Assembly: GCA_964558465.1 (NCBI GenBank)
Contig: CAZLEF010000003.1
Span: 62,001 to 126,000 of the forward strand
Length of the DNA: 64,000 nt
From: JACJYC01 sp964558465
Lineage (GTDB): Bacteria > Bacteroidota > Bacteroidia > Chitinophagales > Saprospiraceae
Direction: 5' to 3'
The notes beneath the pieces were generated by a model. That model did no database searches and had not been told where the DNA came from. It worked only from the letters and a program-made list of their open reading frames with translations. Positions 8,914 to 17,299 of this stretch are shown piece by piece; the stretch's first letter is position 1; each line of letters starts with the position of its first letter. Both the position numbers and the translations under genes were made by a program.

Positions 8914-8946
8914 TTCTTTTATTCCTTTTTATTTATATTAAATTTG
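8914..8946 (+). promoter_or_regulatory. Possible Bacteroidota promoter for the hyp operon
   Basis: TAAATTTG at 8939-8946 fits the Bacteroidota minus-7 consensus TAnnTTTG and lies 23 bases before the hypF ATG. The upstream stretch is T-rich but has no exact TTTG at the expected distance, so this is a weak call. Confidence 0.3.
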
Positions 8947-8969
8947 CTTTGATCACGCCATACTTTAAA

Positions 8970-10239
8970 ATGACTACATGGCATATCCATATCGAGGGAC
9001 TGGTGCAGGGCGTTGGTTTTCGGCCCTATGCGTACCTGCTGGCCAGGCAATTTGGCTTGAGGGGGCAGGTTTATAACTCGGTTGACGGGGTACACATGGA
9101 AGTGAACGGCGCCAATGAATATGTGAACCGGTTTTACCGGCAGTTGATCCAAAACGCCCCGGCTTTATCCCATATCACCCGCCACCGGATCAGCCGGACG
9201 GAACCTCGTTTTTTTGAGGATTTCCGGATCCTTTCCAGTCCTGCGGATGGCAAACCCAATTTATTGATCGCACCTGATTTTGCCGTTTGTGGTTCTTGCA
9301 GGGCAGAACTGAGCAGGGAGCGTGACCGGAGACGGGATTATGCCTTTACTACCTGCACTCACTGCGGCCCGAGGTATTCCGTGATGCGGCAATTGCCCTA
9401 TGACCGGGAAAACACCACCATGGACGCCTTTCCGATGTGCCCGGCTTGTCTGAAAGAATACCACGATCCGCTGGATCGGCGCTATTGCGCCCAGACGAAC
9501 TCCTGCCCGGTATGCGGAATACAATTGTCCCTGTACGGCCCCGGAGCAACCCCCCTGCCGATCCCCCGGGAAGAGATGATTGGTGAAGTGGCCCGGCTCT
9601 GGGCTGCAGGCGAAATAGTCGCCGTCAAAGGCATCGGCGGGTATCTGCTCACCTGCGATGCCGCCAATGCCGGGGCAGTCCGGGAATTGCGAAGGCGGAA
9701 AGACCGGCCGTCCAAACCATTCGCCCTCATGTATCCCGGGTTGGAAGACCTTGAAAAGGACCTGAAAGCAGGCAGCCAGGAAAGGGAAGCCCTGGTACAT
9801 CCGGCTGCGCCCATTGTGTTGCTGGAACGGGTGGAAGACGGCGCCCCTGGAATCGCCCACCAGGATATTGCCCCGGATCTCGACCGGATCGGCGCCCTGT
9901 TGCCCTATACACCTTTGTATGAACTGCTGCTCCGGAAATTTGGCAAACCCATTGTGGCGACCAGCGGCAATATCAGCAATTCCCCCATTGTTTTCCGGGA
10001 TGAGAAAGCCCTCGAGGAACTAAAACGGATTGCCGGATTTGTGCTGGTCAATAACCGTGAAATCACCATTCCACAGGACGACAGCGTATTGGTTTTTACG
10101 CCGTTTAAAGGTAAACGGATCGTTTTGCGTCGTTCGCGGGGGTTGGCGCCAAATTTTGTTGGGCCGGTGGCTTCGGGGCCGCACAGCGGGGTGAGGGGGC
10201 GAAACCGCAGCCCCCCGTGGGGAGCCCGCAGCGCGGTGG
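8970..10239 (+). CDS. hypF: Hydrogenase maturation carbamoyltransferase HypF, 5-prime part up to the gap
   Basis: HypF makes the carbamoyl/cyanide ligand precursor for the NiFe active site. Visible domains are an acylphosphatase domain at the N-terminus (VQGVGFRPYAYLLA), two Cys4 zinc-finger units (CGSC, CTHC, CPAC, CPVC at about residues 105-185), and a YrdC-like domain (about 200-375, KGIGGYLLTCDA and ATSGNISNSP). The start is the ATG at 8970, where acylphosphatase homology begins; an upstream TTG at 8949 is less likely. After RRSRGLAPNF the frame enters a GC-rich foreign-looking insert and then the run of N at 10240-10249. It is very probably one gene with the part starting at 10250. Confidence 0.92.
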
Positions 10240-10334
10240 NNNNNNNNNNGCCCCGCTCTGCGAGGTGATTGAGCGAAGCCTAAGCCACCTTTCGGCTCCG
10301 CTCAGCCTGGTGGCTGAGCGGAGCCGAAGCCACC
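10166..10334. repeat. GC-rich palindromic insert inside hypF, containing the assembly gap
   Basis: The outer ends are an 11-base inverted repeat: GGTGGCTTCGG at 10166-10176 and CCGAAGCCACC at 10324-10334. Inside, 10291-10307 and 10312-10328 form a perfect 17-base stem with the 4-base loop TGGT (half-site TTCGGCTCCGCTCAGCC). Ten N bases at 10240-10249 sit within it, as expected when a strong hairpin blocks assembly. The interval falls between RGLAPNF and ATGAMLKSTFAF, which are normally close together in HypF. The part after the gap is in frame with the C-terminal domain. Confidence 0.8.
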
Positions 10335-11455
10335 TCGCGACAGGCGCGATGCTCAAAAGTACCTTTGCGTTTTTGCACAACGGAAATACTTTTGTCAGCC
10401 AATACCTGGGCGACCTGGAAGATTTTGACACCCGGGAGAATTACCGGCATACCATCCGGCATTTTTTTCAACTGTTCGACGCCTTGCCGGATTTGATCCT
10501 GACCGACAAACATCCCCAATACGCCTCGACGGAATACGGTGTTCAACTGGCACTGGAACTTGGGGTCCCGCTGGTACAGGTCCAGCATCATGTCGCCCAT
10601 TTTGCCGCCGTCCTGGGTGAAAACGACCTGGTTCATGCGCACGAACCCGTACTGGGGGTCATTTGGGACGGAACGGGCCTGGGCGATGACGGACAGATCT
10701 GGGGCGGCGAGTTTTTCAGATATGAAAACCTCGATTTTCAGCGCAGGTATCATTTCGACTATTTCGATTTTATCCTGGGCGACAAGATGCCCCGGGAGCC
10801 CCGGATCTCCGCTTTGTCGGCAGCTTGGGGCGTTTCGGGTGCAGAAACGGTTTTGAAAGAGAAGTTCAATGCCGCCGAATGGAATTTGTACCGGAAGATG
10901 CTGGAAACCGGGAGTCCGTTAAAAACTTCCAGCGTTGGCCGGATCTTTGATGCCATTGCCGCTCTGCTGGGGTTGATGGACAAACAAACTTTCGAAGGCG
11001 AGGCCGCCATGCAATTGGAACGCCTGGCTTCAGCTTATTTTAAAACGAACGGCCTGGATCTCGAAACGGGGTATTTTCGGGAAGAGGCAAATGATCATCG
11101 CACACCGGCGCGGACCCTGATGGGCGGTATCCTGTTGGATCTTCAACAAGGACTTGCCCTGGATTTCATTGCGGCCAAATTCCATTTTTCGCTGGTCCGG
11201 TTGATCCGGACGGTGGCCCGGGATCTGGCCGTTCAGAAAATTGCCTTCAGCGGCGGCGTTTTTCAAAACGGTACGCTGGTCGATCTGATCCATCACCACC
11301 TGGACGGAGAATTTGAACTGTTTTTCCACCGTGAATTATCGCCGAACGATGAAAACATATCCTTCGGGCAACTGGTTTACCACCAGATACAACAACGCAA
11401 AAAATCCATTTTTCAAGATAAAACCAACGAATATGTGTTTAGCGATTCCAGGTAA
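10250..11455 (+). CDS. hypF: Hydrogenase maturation carbamoyltransferase HypF, 3-prime part after the gap
   Basis: This open frame carries the Kae1-like carbamoyltransferase domain of HypF: ATGAMLKSTFAF, SQYLGDLEDFDT, the metal-binding VQHHVAHFAAV, IWDGTGLGDDGQIWGGEF, and SGGVFQNGTLVDL near the end. About the first 28 codons after the gap are translated palindromic repeat rather than HypF. The true gap length is unknown, so the frame relation to the 5-prime part cannot be judged: the gene may be intact with an insert or split. The 3-prime end overlaps hypC by 23 bases. Confidence 0.92.
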   Translation, partial: APLCEVIERSLSHLSAPLSLVAERSRSHLATGAMLKSTFAFLHNGNTFVSQYLGDLEDFDTRENYRHTIRHFFQLFDALPDLILTDKHPQYASTEYGVQLALELGVPLVQVQHHVAHFAAVLGENDLVHAHEPVLGVIWDGTGLGDDGQIWGGEFFRYENLDFQRRYHFDYFDFILGDKMPREPRISALSAAWGVSGAETVLKEKFNAAEWNLYRKMLETGSPLKTSSVGRIFDAIAALLGLMDKQTFEGEAAMQLERLASAYFKTNGLDLETGYFREEANDHRTPARTLMGGILLDLQQGLALDFIAAKFHFSLVRLIRTVARDLAVQKIAFSGGVFQNGTLVDLIHHHLDGEFELFFHRELSPNDENISFGQLVYHQIQQRKKSIFQDKTNEYVFSDSR

Positions 11456-11684
11456 GATCCTGTCGATCGAAAACGAGTTTGACAATCTTGGGCGGATGGC
11501 CAGGGTTTCTTTTGGCGGCATCATCAAGGAGGTCAGCCTCGAAATGGCGCCGCAAGCCAATATCGGCGACTATGTGTTGGTGCACGTCGGTGTGGCCATC
11601 AGCGTGGTTGACGAAGAGGAGGCCCTGAAGACCTTTCAGTACCTGAAGGAGATCGGAGAACTGGAAGAACTTGAGGGAGATTGA
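11433..11684 (+). CDS. hypC: Hydrogenase maturation chaperone HypC
   Basis: An 83-aa protein beginning MCLAIPGKI. Cys2 is the essential residue of HypC, which binds HypD and carries the iron ligand complex to the hydrogenase large subunit. The start at 11433 is set by this invariant N-terminus and overlaps the hypF end, so translation is probably coupled. The OB-fold-like core (FGGIIKEVSLEM, GDYVLVHVGVAIS) and acidic tail are typical. Confidence 0.95.
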   Translation: MCLAIPGKILSIENEFDNLGRMARVSFGGIIKEVSLEMAPQANIGDYVLVHVGVAISVVDEEEALKTFQYLKEIGELEELEGD

Positions 11685-11958
11685 TTCGATTGGTTCGATT
11701 TAATGATTGGGACGAATGATGTAAGGAATTGATTCGATTTAATGATTGGGACGAATGATCCGATTATCTCTAAAATCAGCCCAATCAATTGTTGATTTGT
11801 GGGCCTCCGTTTCGAATCAATTGAACCAATTGTTTATTTGTTGATGCGAGGAATCGAACCAATCGAACCAATCGAACCAATTGTTGATTTGTTTATTCGT
11901 TTATTTGTTGATGCGAGGAATCGAATCAATCGAATCAATCCAACCAATCGGATCAATT
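11685..11958. repeat. Intergenic short tandem repeats between hypC and hypD
   Basis: No gene is seen. The interval holds repeated nonamers related to AATCGAACC (11850-11880 and 11920-11958), TGTTTATTTGTTGATGCGAGGAATCGAA-type units, and a duplicated GATTTAATGATTGGGACGAATGAT at about 11700-11760. Similar AATCGAACC units recur at 18801-18850 and 20730-20810, so this is a genome-wide repeat style. Confidence 0.8.
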
Positions 11959-13074
11959 ATGAAATTCCTATCCGAATACCGCGACCCTGAGTTGGTCGGA
12001 CAATACCTGGAAGAGATCAAAAAGGCGGTCACCCGGCCCTGGACCATCATGGAGGTTTGCGGCGGCCAGACCCACAGCCTGGTCAAAAACGGGCTGCTCA
12101 ATCTGTTGCCGGAAAAGCTGCAAATGGTGCACGGCCCGGGATGCCCGGTATGTGTCACCCCCCTCAACCTGATAGACAAAGCCGTTTTTCTGGCCGAAAA
12201 AAAGGAGGTAATTTTATGTTCGTTCGGGGATATGTTGCGCGTTCCGGGTTCCGAAAAAAGCCTGCTCGAAGCCAAAGCCCTGGGCGCCGATGTGCGGATC
12301 TTGTATTCGCCGCTGGAAGCCGTCAGGCTGGCCAGGGAAAATCCGGAACGGGAAGTCGTTTTTTTTGCGGTGGGGTTTGAAACCACGGCGCCGGCCAATG
12401 CCTTGTCGGTATTACACGCCCATCGTGCGGGCATCCGCAATTATTCCATCCTGGCGTCGCATGTGCTGGTGCCGCCAGCCATCGAGGCTGTAATGAACGA
12501 CGAAGAGAGCCATATCCAGGGTTTCCTGGCGGCCGGCCACGTTTGCACCATTATGGGCACCGGTGAATATTTTCCCCTGGTCGACCGGTACAGGGTACCG
12601 ATTGTTGTGACGGGTTTTGAGCCGGCTGATCTGTTGCAGGGAATCCTGATGACGGTGCGCCAACTGGAAAAAGGCGAAGCCCGGCTGGAGAATCAATACA
12701 GTCGCGTCGTCCGGTCGGATGGAAACCCCGAAGCGCTGAACGTGATCCGTCAGGTTTTTCAGGTGGAGGACCGCGACTGGCGGGGCATCGGATCCATCCC
12801 GCAGAGCGGCTATGCATTGCGTCCTGAATTGGCGGCTTACGATGCCAACCGGAGATTCAGAATAGATATGAAAGAAACAAAAGAAAACGAAGAATGTATC
12901 GCCGGCCTGGTGTTGAAAGGGATCAAAAAGCCGCAAGATTGCCCGCAGTTCGGCAAAAAATGCAAACCGGAAACCCCGCTGGGGGCGCCTATGGTGAGTT
13001 CGGAAGGCGCCTGTGCGGCCTATTATCATTTTCATCAGGCGATACAAGACCTGGAGGCGGTTGGGCGATTTTGA
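11959..13074 (+). CDS. hypD: Hydrogenase maturation protein HypD
   Basis: A 371-aa protein, the scaffold on which the Fe(CN)2CO unit of NiFe hydrogenase is assembled with HypC and HypE. Conserved HypD motifs are present: EVCGGQTHSLVKNGL, HGPGCPVCVTPL, FGDMLRVPGS, VGFETTAPANA, and the C-terminal iron-sulphur cysteines in CPQFGKKC and SSEGACAAYY. The ATG at 11959 gives the normal N-terminus MKFLSEYRDP; an upstream reading would translate intergenic repeats. Confidence 0.96.
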   Translation: MKFLSEYRDPELVGQYLEEIKKAVTRPWTIMEVCGGQTHSLVKNGLLNLLPEKLQMVHGPGCPVCVTPLNLIDKAVFLAEKKEVILCSFGDMLRVPGSEKSLLEAKALGADVRILYSPLEAVRLARENPEREVVFFAVGFETTAPANALSVLHAHRAGIRNYSILASHVLVPPAIEAVMNDEESHIQGFLAAGHVCTIMGTGEYFPLVDRYRVPIVVTGFEPADLLQGILMTVRQLEKGEARLENQYSRVVRSDGNPEALNVIRQVFQVEDRDWRGIGSIPQSGYALRPELAAYDANRRFRIDMKETKENEECIAGLVLKGIKKPQDCPQFGKKCKPETPLGAPMVSSEGACAAYYHFHQAIQDLEAVGRF

Positions 13075-13117
13075 AAATAATTTCCTTTTTTTCGGAAAGT
13101 TCGCCAGTCTGCAGTAC

Positions 13118-13223
13118 ACAGTCCGCAGTCTCTTGAAACTGAACGAAGTCGAAGTTTATTTTCCAAATAAGCGTTTTCAACCACGTCACCGGCGTGGGGA
13201 AGTTATTTTTTGCACGTCCCTAA
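13118..13223 (+). repeat. Dispersed intergenic repeat, copy 2
   Basis: Second copy of the element at 7452-7530, with CACAGTCCGCAGTC, AAGCGTTTTCAACCACG, a palindromic CCACGTCACCGGCGTGG core, and TTTTTTGCACGTCCCTAA. It fills most of the hypD-hypE gap, which otherwise holds no gene. Confidence 0.7.
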
Positions 13224-13235
13224 CCCTTGTTTTAT

Positions 13236-14294
13236 ATGAATCACTCAAAGATGAAAATGCAGCTTTCCTGTCCGATGCCCACCCTTGACTTTGAAGTCAT
13301 CACCCTCGGGCACGGCAGCGGCGGGTTCCTCACCAACAAACTGCTCGACAGCGGCGTCTTCGACTTGTTGAACAATGAATGGCTGAACGAACGGCACGAC
13401 GGCGCAACCCTGAATCTGAACGGCAGGGTGGCCTTTTCCACAGATAGTTATGTTATTTCTCCCATTTTTTTTCCCGGCGGGAATATCGGCGAACTGGCCG
13501 TGAACGGAACGGTCAACGACCTGGCCATGTGCGGAGCGATCCCGCAATACCTTTCCCTGGGTTTTATCCTTGAGGAAGGATTGACCATGAAGGAATTCTG
13601 GGAAATCCTGGTGTCGGTCAAATTTGCCTGTGAAGCGGCCGGCGTAAAAATAGTGACGGGGGATACGAAGGTAGTGGAACGGGGCAAGGGGGATAAGATC
13701 TTTATCAATACTTCGGGAGTCGGGCAAGTCCACCCGAAGGCTGATATCCGGGCCGGTAATGTCCGGCCGGGTGACAAGATCATTGTCAGCGGCAACCTGG
13801 CCACACACGGTATCGCCGTCATGTCGGTGCGGAAGGGCCTGGAATTTGAAACCGGGCTGGAAAGCGACACCCGCCCGCTCAACCATATCGTCAAAAACCT
13901 GCTGGATGATTTTGGCGAAAAAATTCATTTGCTCCGCGATCCCACCCGGGGCGGGGTTGCTACTGCATTGACGGAAATTTCACGGGAGGCCCGTTTGGGG
14001 ATGGATATTTTACAGAAGGATATCCCCGTGGATGAACAGGTATGGGGCGCCTGTGAACTATTGGGGCTCGACCCCCTTTATGTGGCCAATGAAGGCATCT
14101 TTATCGCTATTGTGGAAGCCGGGATCGCCGGTGATTTTGTAAAGAAATTGCGCACTTTTGAAGGGAGCCGGGAGGCTGCCATCATCGGGGAGGTCGTAGA
14201 AGCCCATCCAAAACAAGTGGTGCTGACGAGCCGTGTCGGCGGAAAACGGGTGGTGAATATGCTGGCGGGAGAGCAACTGCCGCGGATTTGTTGA
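13236..14294 (+). CDS. hypE: Hydrogenase maturation protein HypE
   Basis: A PurM-like protein of about 352 aa. Motifs are LGHGSGG near the N-terminus, FSTDSYVISPIFFPGGNIG, VNDLAMCGA, VTGDTKVVERGKGD, and the invariant C-terminus PRIC. The last Cys carries the thiocarbamate that HypE dehydrates to thiocyanate for cyanide-ligand synthesis. Starts at 13236, 13251 or 13257 are all possible; the family N-terminus is short, so the exact start is uncertain. It completes a hypF-C-D-E set in order. Confidence 0.96.
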   Translation: MNHSKMKMQLSCPMPTLDFEVITLGHGSGGFLTNKLLDSGVFDLLNNEWLNERHDGATLNLNGRVAFSTDSYVISPIFFPGGNIGELAVNGTVNDLAMCGAIPQYLSLGFILEEGLTMKEFWEILVSVKFACEAAGVKIVTGDTKVVERGKGDKIFINTSGVGQVHPKADIRAGNVRPGDKIIVSGNLATHGIAVMSVRKGLEFETGLESDTRPLNHIVKNLLDDFGEKIHLLRDPTRGGVATALTEISREARLGMDILQKDIPVDEQVWGACELLGLDPLYVANEGIFIAIVEAGIAGDFVKKLRTFEGSREAAIIGEVVEAHPKQVVLTSRVGGKRVVNMLAGEQLPRIC

Positions 14295-14298
14295 AGGA

Positions 14299-14384
14299 GG
14301 GGTGGGGGGCTGGGGTGGTTTGGAATGGTTTGGAGTGGTTTGGGGTTGTTTGGGGTGGTTTGGGATGGTTTGGGGCAGATCCGG
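14299..14384. repeat. Tandem GGTTTGG-type repeat
   Basis: About eight units of a 10-11 base sequence such as GGTTTGGAAT and GGTTTGGGGT lie between hypE and the permease gene. The opposite half of the style (AGTTGTTTGG) occurs at 7331-7370. It is almost all G and T on this strand. Confidence 0.8.
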
Positions 14385-14424
14385 GATTTATCTGGCGCGG
14401 ACAATTAAATTTTTAACGCAGGTT

Positions 14425-15069
14425 ATGGAAGCATCTTTTCCGTTACTTTTTGCAGCCGTCATCGGCTTCGGGCATGCATTTGAAGCCGACCATCTGGTTG
14501 CGGTGAGCAATATTGTGACCAAACGGGACAAGTTGTACCTGGCCATCGGGGACGGTGTTTTCTGGGGGTTGGGGCATGCCTCCATGATCTTGCTGATCGG
14601 TCTTATCATGATCGCAGGTAAAGTGGCGATCCGGGAAGATGTTTTTGTATACCTTGAGGCGCTTGTCGGTCTAATGCTTATTTCGCTCGGGATTTACCGT
14701 CTTTTTCAATATTTCCGGCACAAAAACCGGCATAAAAACCGGATTGACCACGATCATCATCACCTGATGGACCACCACAAGCACCACCATCTTGCCTACG
14801 GGGTCGGTTTGGTGCACGGCCTGGCCGGAAGCGGGGCCATGATCCTCCTGGTGATGACAGAGATCCAGGGCAGCATCAACAGCCTGCTGTACCTGATCAT
14901 TTTTGGGGTCGGATCGATTGTTGGGATGTTGGTTGCGGCAGGCATTCTGAACTTGCCTTTTTCCCGAAAGTTCGGCAGCAATCAAAACATTCAGTTGGGG
15001 CTGGTCTTGTTGTCGTCTTTCCTTTGTATCGGGTATGGGGCGTATGTATTGGCGGAGAATTTGATTTAA
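14425..15069 (+). CDS. Nickel permease of the NicO/HupE-UreH type
   Basis: A 214-aa polytopic membrane protein. The first helix carries GHAFEADHLVAVSNIV, matching the H-x4-DH metal signature of nickel/cobalt permeases, and HGLAGSGAMILLV follows in a later helix. A cytoplasmic or periplasmic loop is very His-rich (HDHHHLMDHHKHHH), as in nickel-handling relatives. The start at 14425 gives MEASFPLLFAAV; an upstream reading would translate the GGTTTGG repeats. Its place right after hypE suggests it supplies nickel for hydrogenase assembly. Confidence 0.85.
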   Translation: MEASFPLLFAAVIGFGHAFEADHLVAVSNIVTKRDKLYLAIGDGVFWGLGHASMILLIGLIMIAGKVAIREDVFVYLEALVGLMLISLGIYRLFQYFRHKNRHKNRIDHDHHHLMDHHKHHHLAYGVGLVHGLAGSGAMILLVMTEIQGSINSLLYLIIFGVGSIVGMLVAAGILNLPFSRKFGSNQNIQLGLVLLSSFLCIGYGAYVLAENLI

Positions 15070-15265
15070 TGGTTGTTTGGGTTCATGATTGTTTATAATC
15101 GTTTATGGTTGTTGCGGCAACTGTCTGGAAATGCGGTATGCCGTTTGAAAACGGACTGCAGGGCTGGCGAACTGATGAACTGGGTTTCATGGTGGGTGAT
15201 AAAAATCACCGATTTTCTTCCAGGAACTGCCGATCTTTGCCTTTAGATACTTGCAAAACCGGGCT

Positions 15266-15679
15266 ATGAAAAAAACCATCGTTGCCATTTTGATTTCCAT
15301 TTTCCTGTTCGGGGCGATTGTTCCCGTTCAGGCGCGGGAAGATTTGGCACGGTTTCCGGTTTTGATGCACCATTTTACAGAACACCGGGCAGAATTCCCT
15401 GGCACTACGCTCCTGCAATTTCTCCATCTGCATTATGGCGCCGGGTTTTCAAACCACGATTCAAATCATGATCACTCCGGACTTCCTTTGAAAGGACCGG
15501 TTACCCATCTGCATGCGCCTGCGGCGTTGGCTATGATCGTTCCAAAACTGTTGGAATTGTATGAACCGGCGGTACCGGTTGATGCGCCGGTGTTTGCAGA
15601 ATATTCCTATTGTTTTTACCATCCTTCCGATATCTGGCAGCCGCCCAGGGCCCATGCATCCTCTTTTCCCTGTATTTGA
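15266..15679 (+). CDS. Small secreted His-rich protein, unknown function
   Basis: A 137-aa protein with a signal peptide (MKKTIVAILISIFLFGAIVP, cleavage near VQA at about residue 24). The mature part is rich in His (LMHHFTEHRAEFP, FLHLHYG, NHDSNHDHS, THLHAP). Such small His-rich exported proteins often accompany metal transport genes in Bacteroidota, and here a nickel permease lies upstream. No family is recognised with confidence. Confidence 0.6.
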   Translation: MKKTIVAILISIFLFGAIVPVQAREDLARFPVLMHHFTEHRAEFPGTTLLQFLHLHYGAGFSNHDSNHDHSGLPLKGPVTHLHAPAALAMIVPKLLELYEPAVPVDAPVFAEYSYCFYHPSDIWQPPRAHASSFPCI

Positions 15680-15742
15680 AACAGGGCGACTGAGCAGCGT
15701 AACACCGCTTCCTTCTTATTTTTCAATCAAAATTCAAGTAAA

Positions 15743-16249
15743 ATGGATACCACTCATTTGCATTTGCTCCTCAACCATTTCCCGATCGTGGGTACCCTGA
15801 TCGGTATTGGCGTGATGTTATACGGATATATTACCCGGTCGGAAGAAACCAAAAAAGCGGCGCTCTGGACGTGGGCCCTGATGGCCATTGTCGCCATCCC
15901 TGTTTTCCTGACGGGCGAACCCGCGGAAGAGTCCGTAGAGAACCTGGCGGGGGTCTCGGAGCCCATGATCGAAGCCCACGAGGAAGCTGCCGAACTGGCT
16001 ATCTGGCTCATGGGCGCTCTCGGTTTGCTTTCGGTTGCAAACCTCTTGCTGGCCTGGTTCAAACAACCGGCTGCTAAATCCGCCTTCCTGGTTTCTACTT
16101 TATTGTCGGCGGCTGTTTTTGCAGCCATGACCCGGACCGGTTACCTCGGCGGCCAGATCCGGCACTCGGAAATCCGGACTGAACAGGCGGTGGCCGGAAC
16201 TGAAACCGGCGCGGGCGGTGAAGTTGAAGATGAGGAGGAGGATGATTGA
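15743..16249 (+). CDS. Four-helix membrane protein (DUF2231-like)
   Basis: A 168-aa protein with about four membrane helices. The N-terminus MDTTHLHLLLNHFPIVGTL carries the histidine and NHFP pattern seen in DUF2231-type proteins. A mid-protein AHEEAAELAIWLMG and an acidic tail (EVEDEEEDD) follow. Function is unknown; it may bind haem or metal through the conserved histidines, but that is a guess. It begins 63 bases after the His-rich protein and may share its transcript. Confidence 0.7.
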   Translation: MDTTHLHLLLNHFPIVGTLIGIGVMLYGYITRSEETKKAALWTWALMAIVAIPVFLTGEPAEESVENLAGVSEPMIEAHEEAAELAIWLMGALGLLSVANLLLAWFKQPAAKSAFLVSTLLSAAVFAAMTRTGYLGGQIRHSEIRTEQAVAGTETGAGGEVEDEEEDD

Positions 16250-16254
16250 AGGTG

Positions 16255-16430
16255 AAGACTTGGAGACTTGGTGAACGGGTGACTTGGAGAACGGGTGACT
16301 GGGAGATTGGGTGACTTGGAGACTGGGTGATGGCGGATGTATTCTCCCCCTCACCAACTCACCAAGTCACCAGATCACCAACTCACCAAGTCTCCAGATC
16401 ACCAAGTCTCCCCCTCCCCAAGTCTCCCCC
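16255..16430. repeat. Tandem 13-14 base repeats followed by their inverted copies
   Basis: From about 16255 to 16330 the strand reads repeats of GGTGACTTGGAGACT-like units. From about 16347 to 16430 it reads ACCAAGTCACCAGATCACC-like units, which are the reverse complements. The two arms could fold into one long imperfect hairpin. The rest of the interval to 16617 holds no gene. Confidence 0.8.
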
Positions 16431-16617
16431 TGTTTCAATCATCCATCGATCCGGTCCGGCAAATGACTGGAATCACCTCCCTGCCCGATATTCGTCATTG
16501 TCATTTTTCCTCATTTTCAGATAACTTGTGGAAATAAATCCATCCGGATGGGGCGTCAAGACCCTTGCGGATGGGCGTGTGAAGCGCGGTTATTTTTCAC
16601 CCCAAAATCTAATTACC

Positions 16618-17289
16618 ATGAGAAATGCATTGATGATAATGGTGTTCGGCATTTTGTCGCCCTTTATTTTGCGCGGACAAATGCTGGATCAGGGTAATTT
16701 CCTGATCGGGGCCACATTGGGATTCTCTTCGGCGGATTCCAAAATTTCGCAAACGATCGGCAGTGTTGACGCGGAAGGCAAAGGCCCGTCCTCCCTTCAA
16801 GTCAGTTTTGCCCCCAATATAGGGTATTTTGTTGCCGATAATATTGCGGTGGGTATCGGGATGAGCTACACCTTCAGCAGCCTGAAGGAGCCCAATGAAG
16901 ACCATACCGACGACGCCGACTTGTTGTTTGGGCCTTTCGGGCGCTATTACTTCCCGTTGGAAAACAATATGGCGGCATTTTTAAGCGCTGATTTCGCGTT
17001 TGGCAATTCCTCCGATGAACAGTTTGTGGGTCAAACCAAACAAAGCATCCGGACCAATATTTTTGCAGTCGGCGTCGGCCCGGGTTTCACCATTTATTCG
17101 GATAGCGGCATCGGTATCGAGGCGCTGTTCAAATACAATTTTGCCCGGTCCAGGTTCAACACTGATTTGGACGGAATCAACTCCGAGACCATTACCAAGA
17201 CCAATCAGTTTGACATTTCGCTGGGCATTCAGTTTTATTTCGGCGGCCTCCAGAAAGTCAGCGGCGGCGCCAGCAAAAGCCCGTTTTAA
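16618..17289 (+). CDS. Outer-membrane beta-barrel protein
   Basis: A 223-aa protein with a signal peptide (MRNALMIMVFGILSPFILRG, cleavage near residue 21). Alternating strands typical of 8-stranded OmpX/OmpW-like barrels follow, such as VGIGMSYTFSS, FGPFGRYYFPL, and the terminal ISLGIQFYFGG. The start at 16618 is the one that yields the signal peptide; a longer reading has none. Function is unknown. Confidence 0.75.
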   Translation: MRNALMIMVFGILSPFILRGQMLDQGNFLIGATLGFSSADSKISQTIGSVDAEGKGPSSLQVSFAPNIGYFVADNIAVGIGMSYTFSSLKEPNEDHTDDADLLFGPFGRYYFPLENNMAAFLSADFAFGNSSDEQFVGQTKQSIRTNIFAVGVGPGFTIYSDSGIGIEALFKYNFARSRFNTDLDGINSETITKTNQFDISLGIQFYFGGLQKVSGGASKSPF

Positions 17290-17299
17290 ATAAACAGCC

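Noticed and set aside
11799..11958. Open frames translating to EPIEPIEP-like peptides before hypD
   Set aside because: They are translations of the AATCGAACC tandem repeats; real hypD homology starts at 11959.
12412..13119. A 235-codon minus-strand frame opposite hypD
   Set aside because: hypD is complete on the plus strand with all family motifs, so this is a shadow frame.
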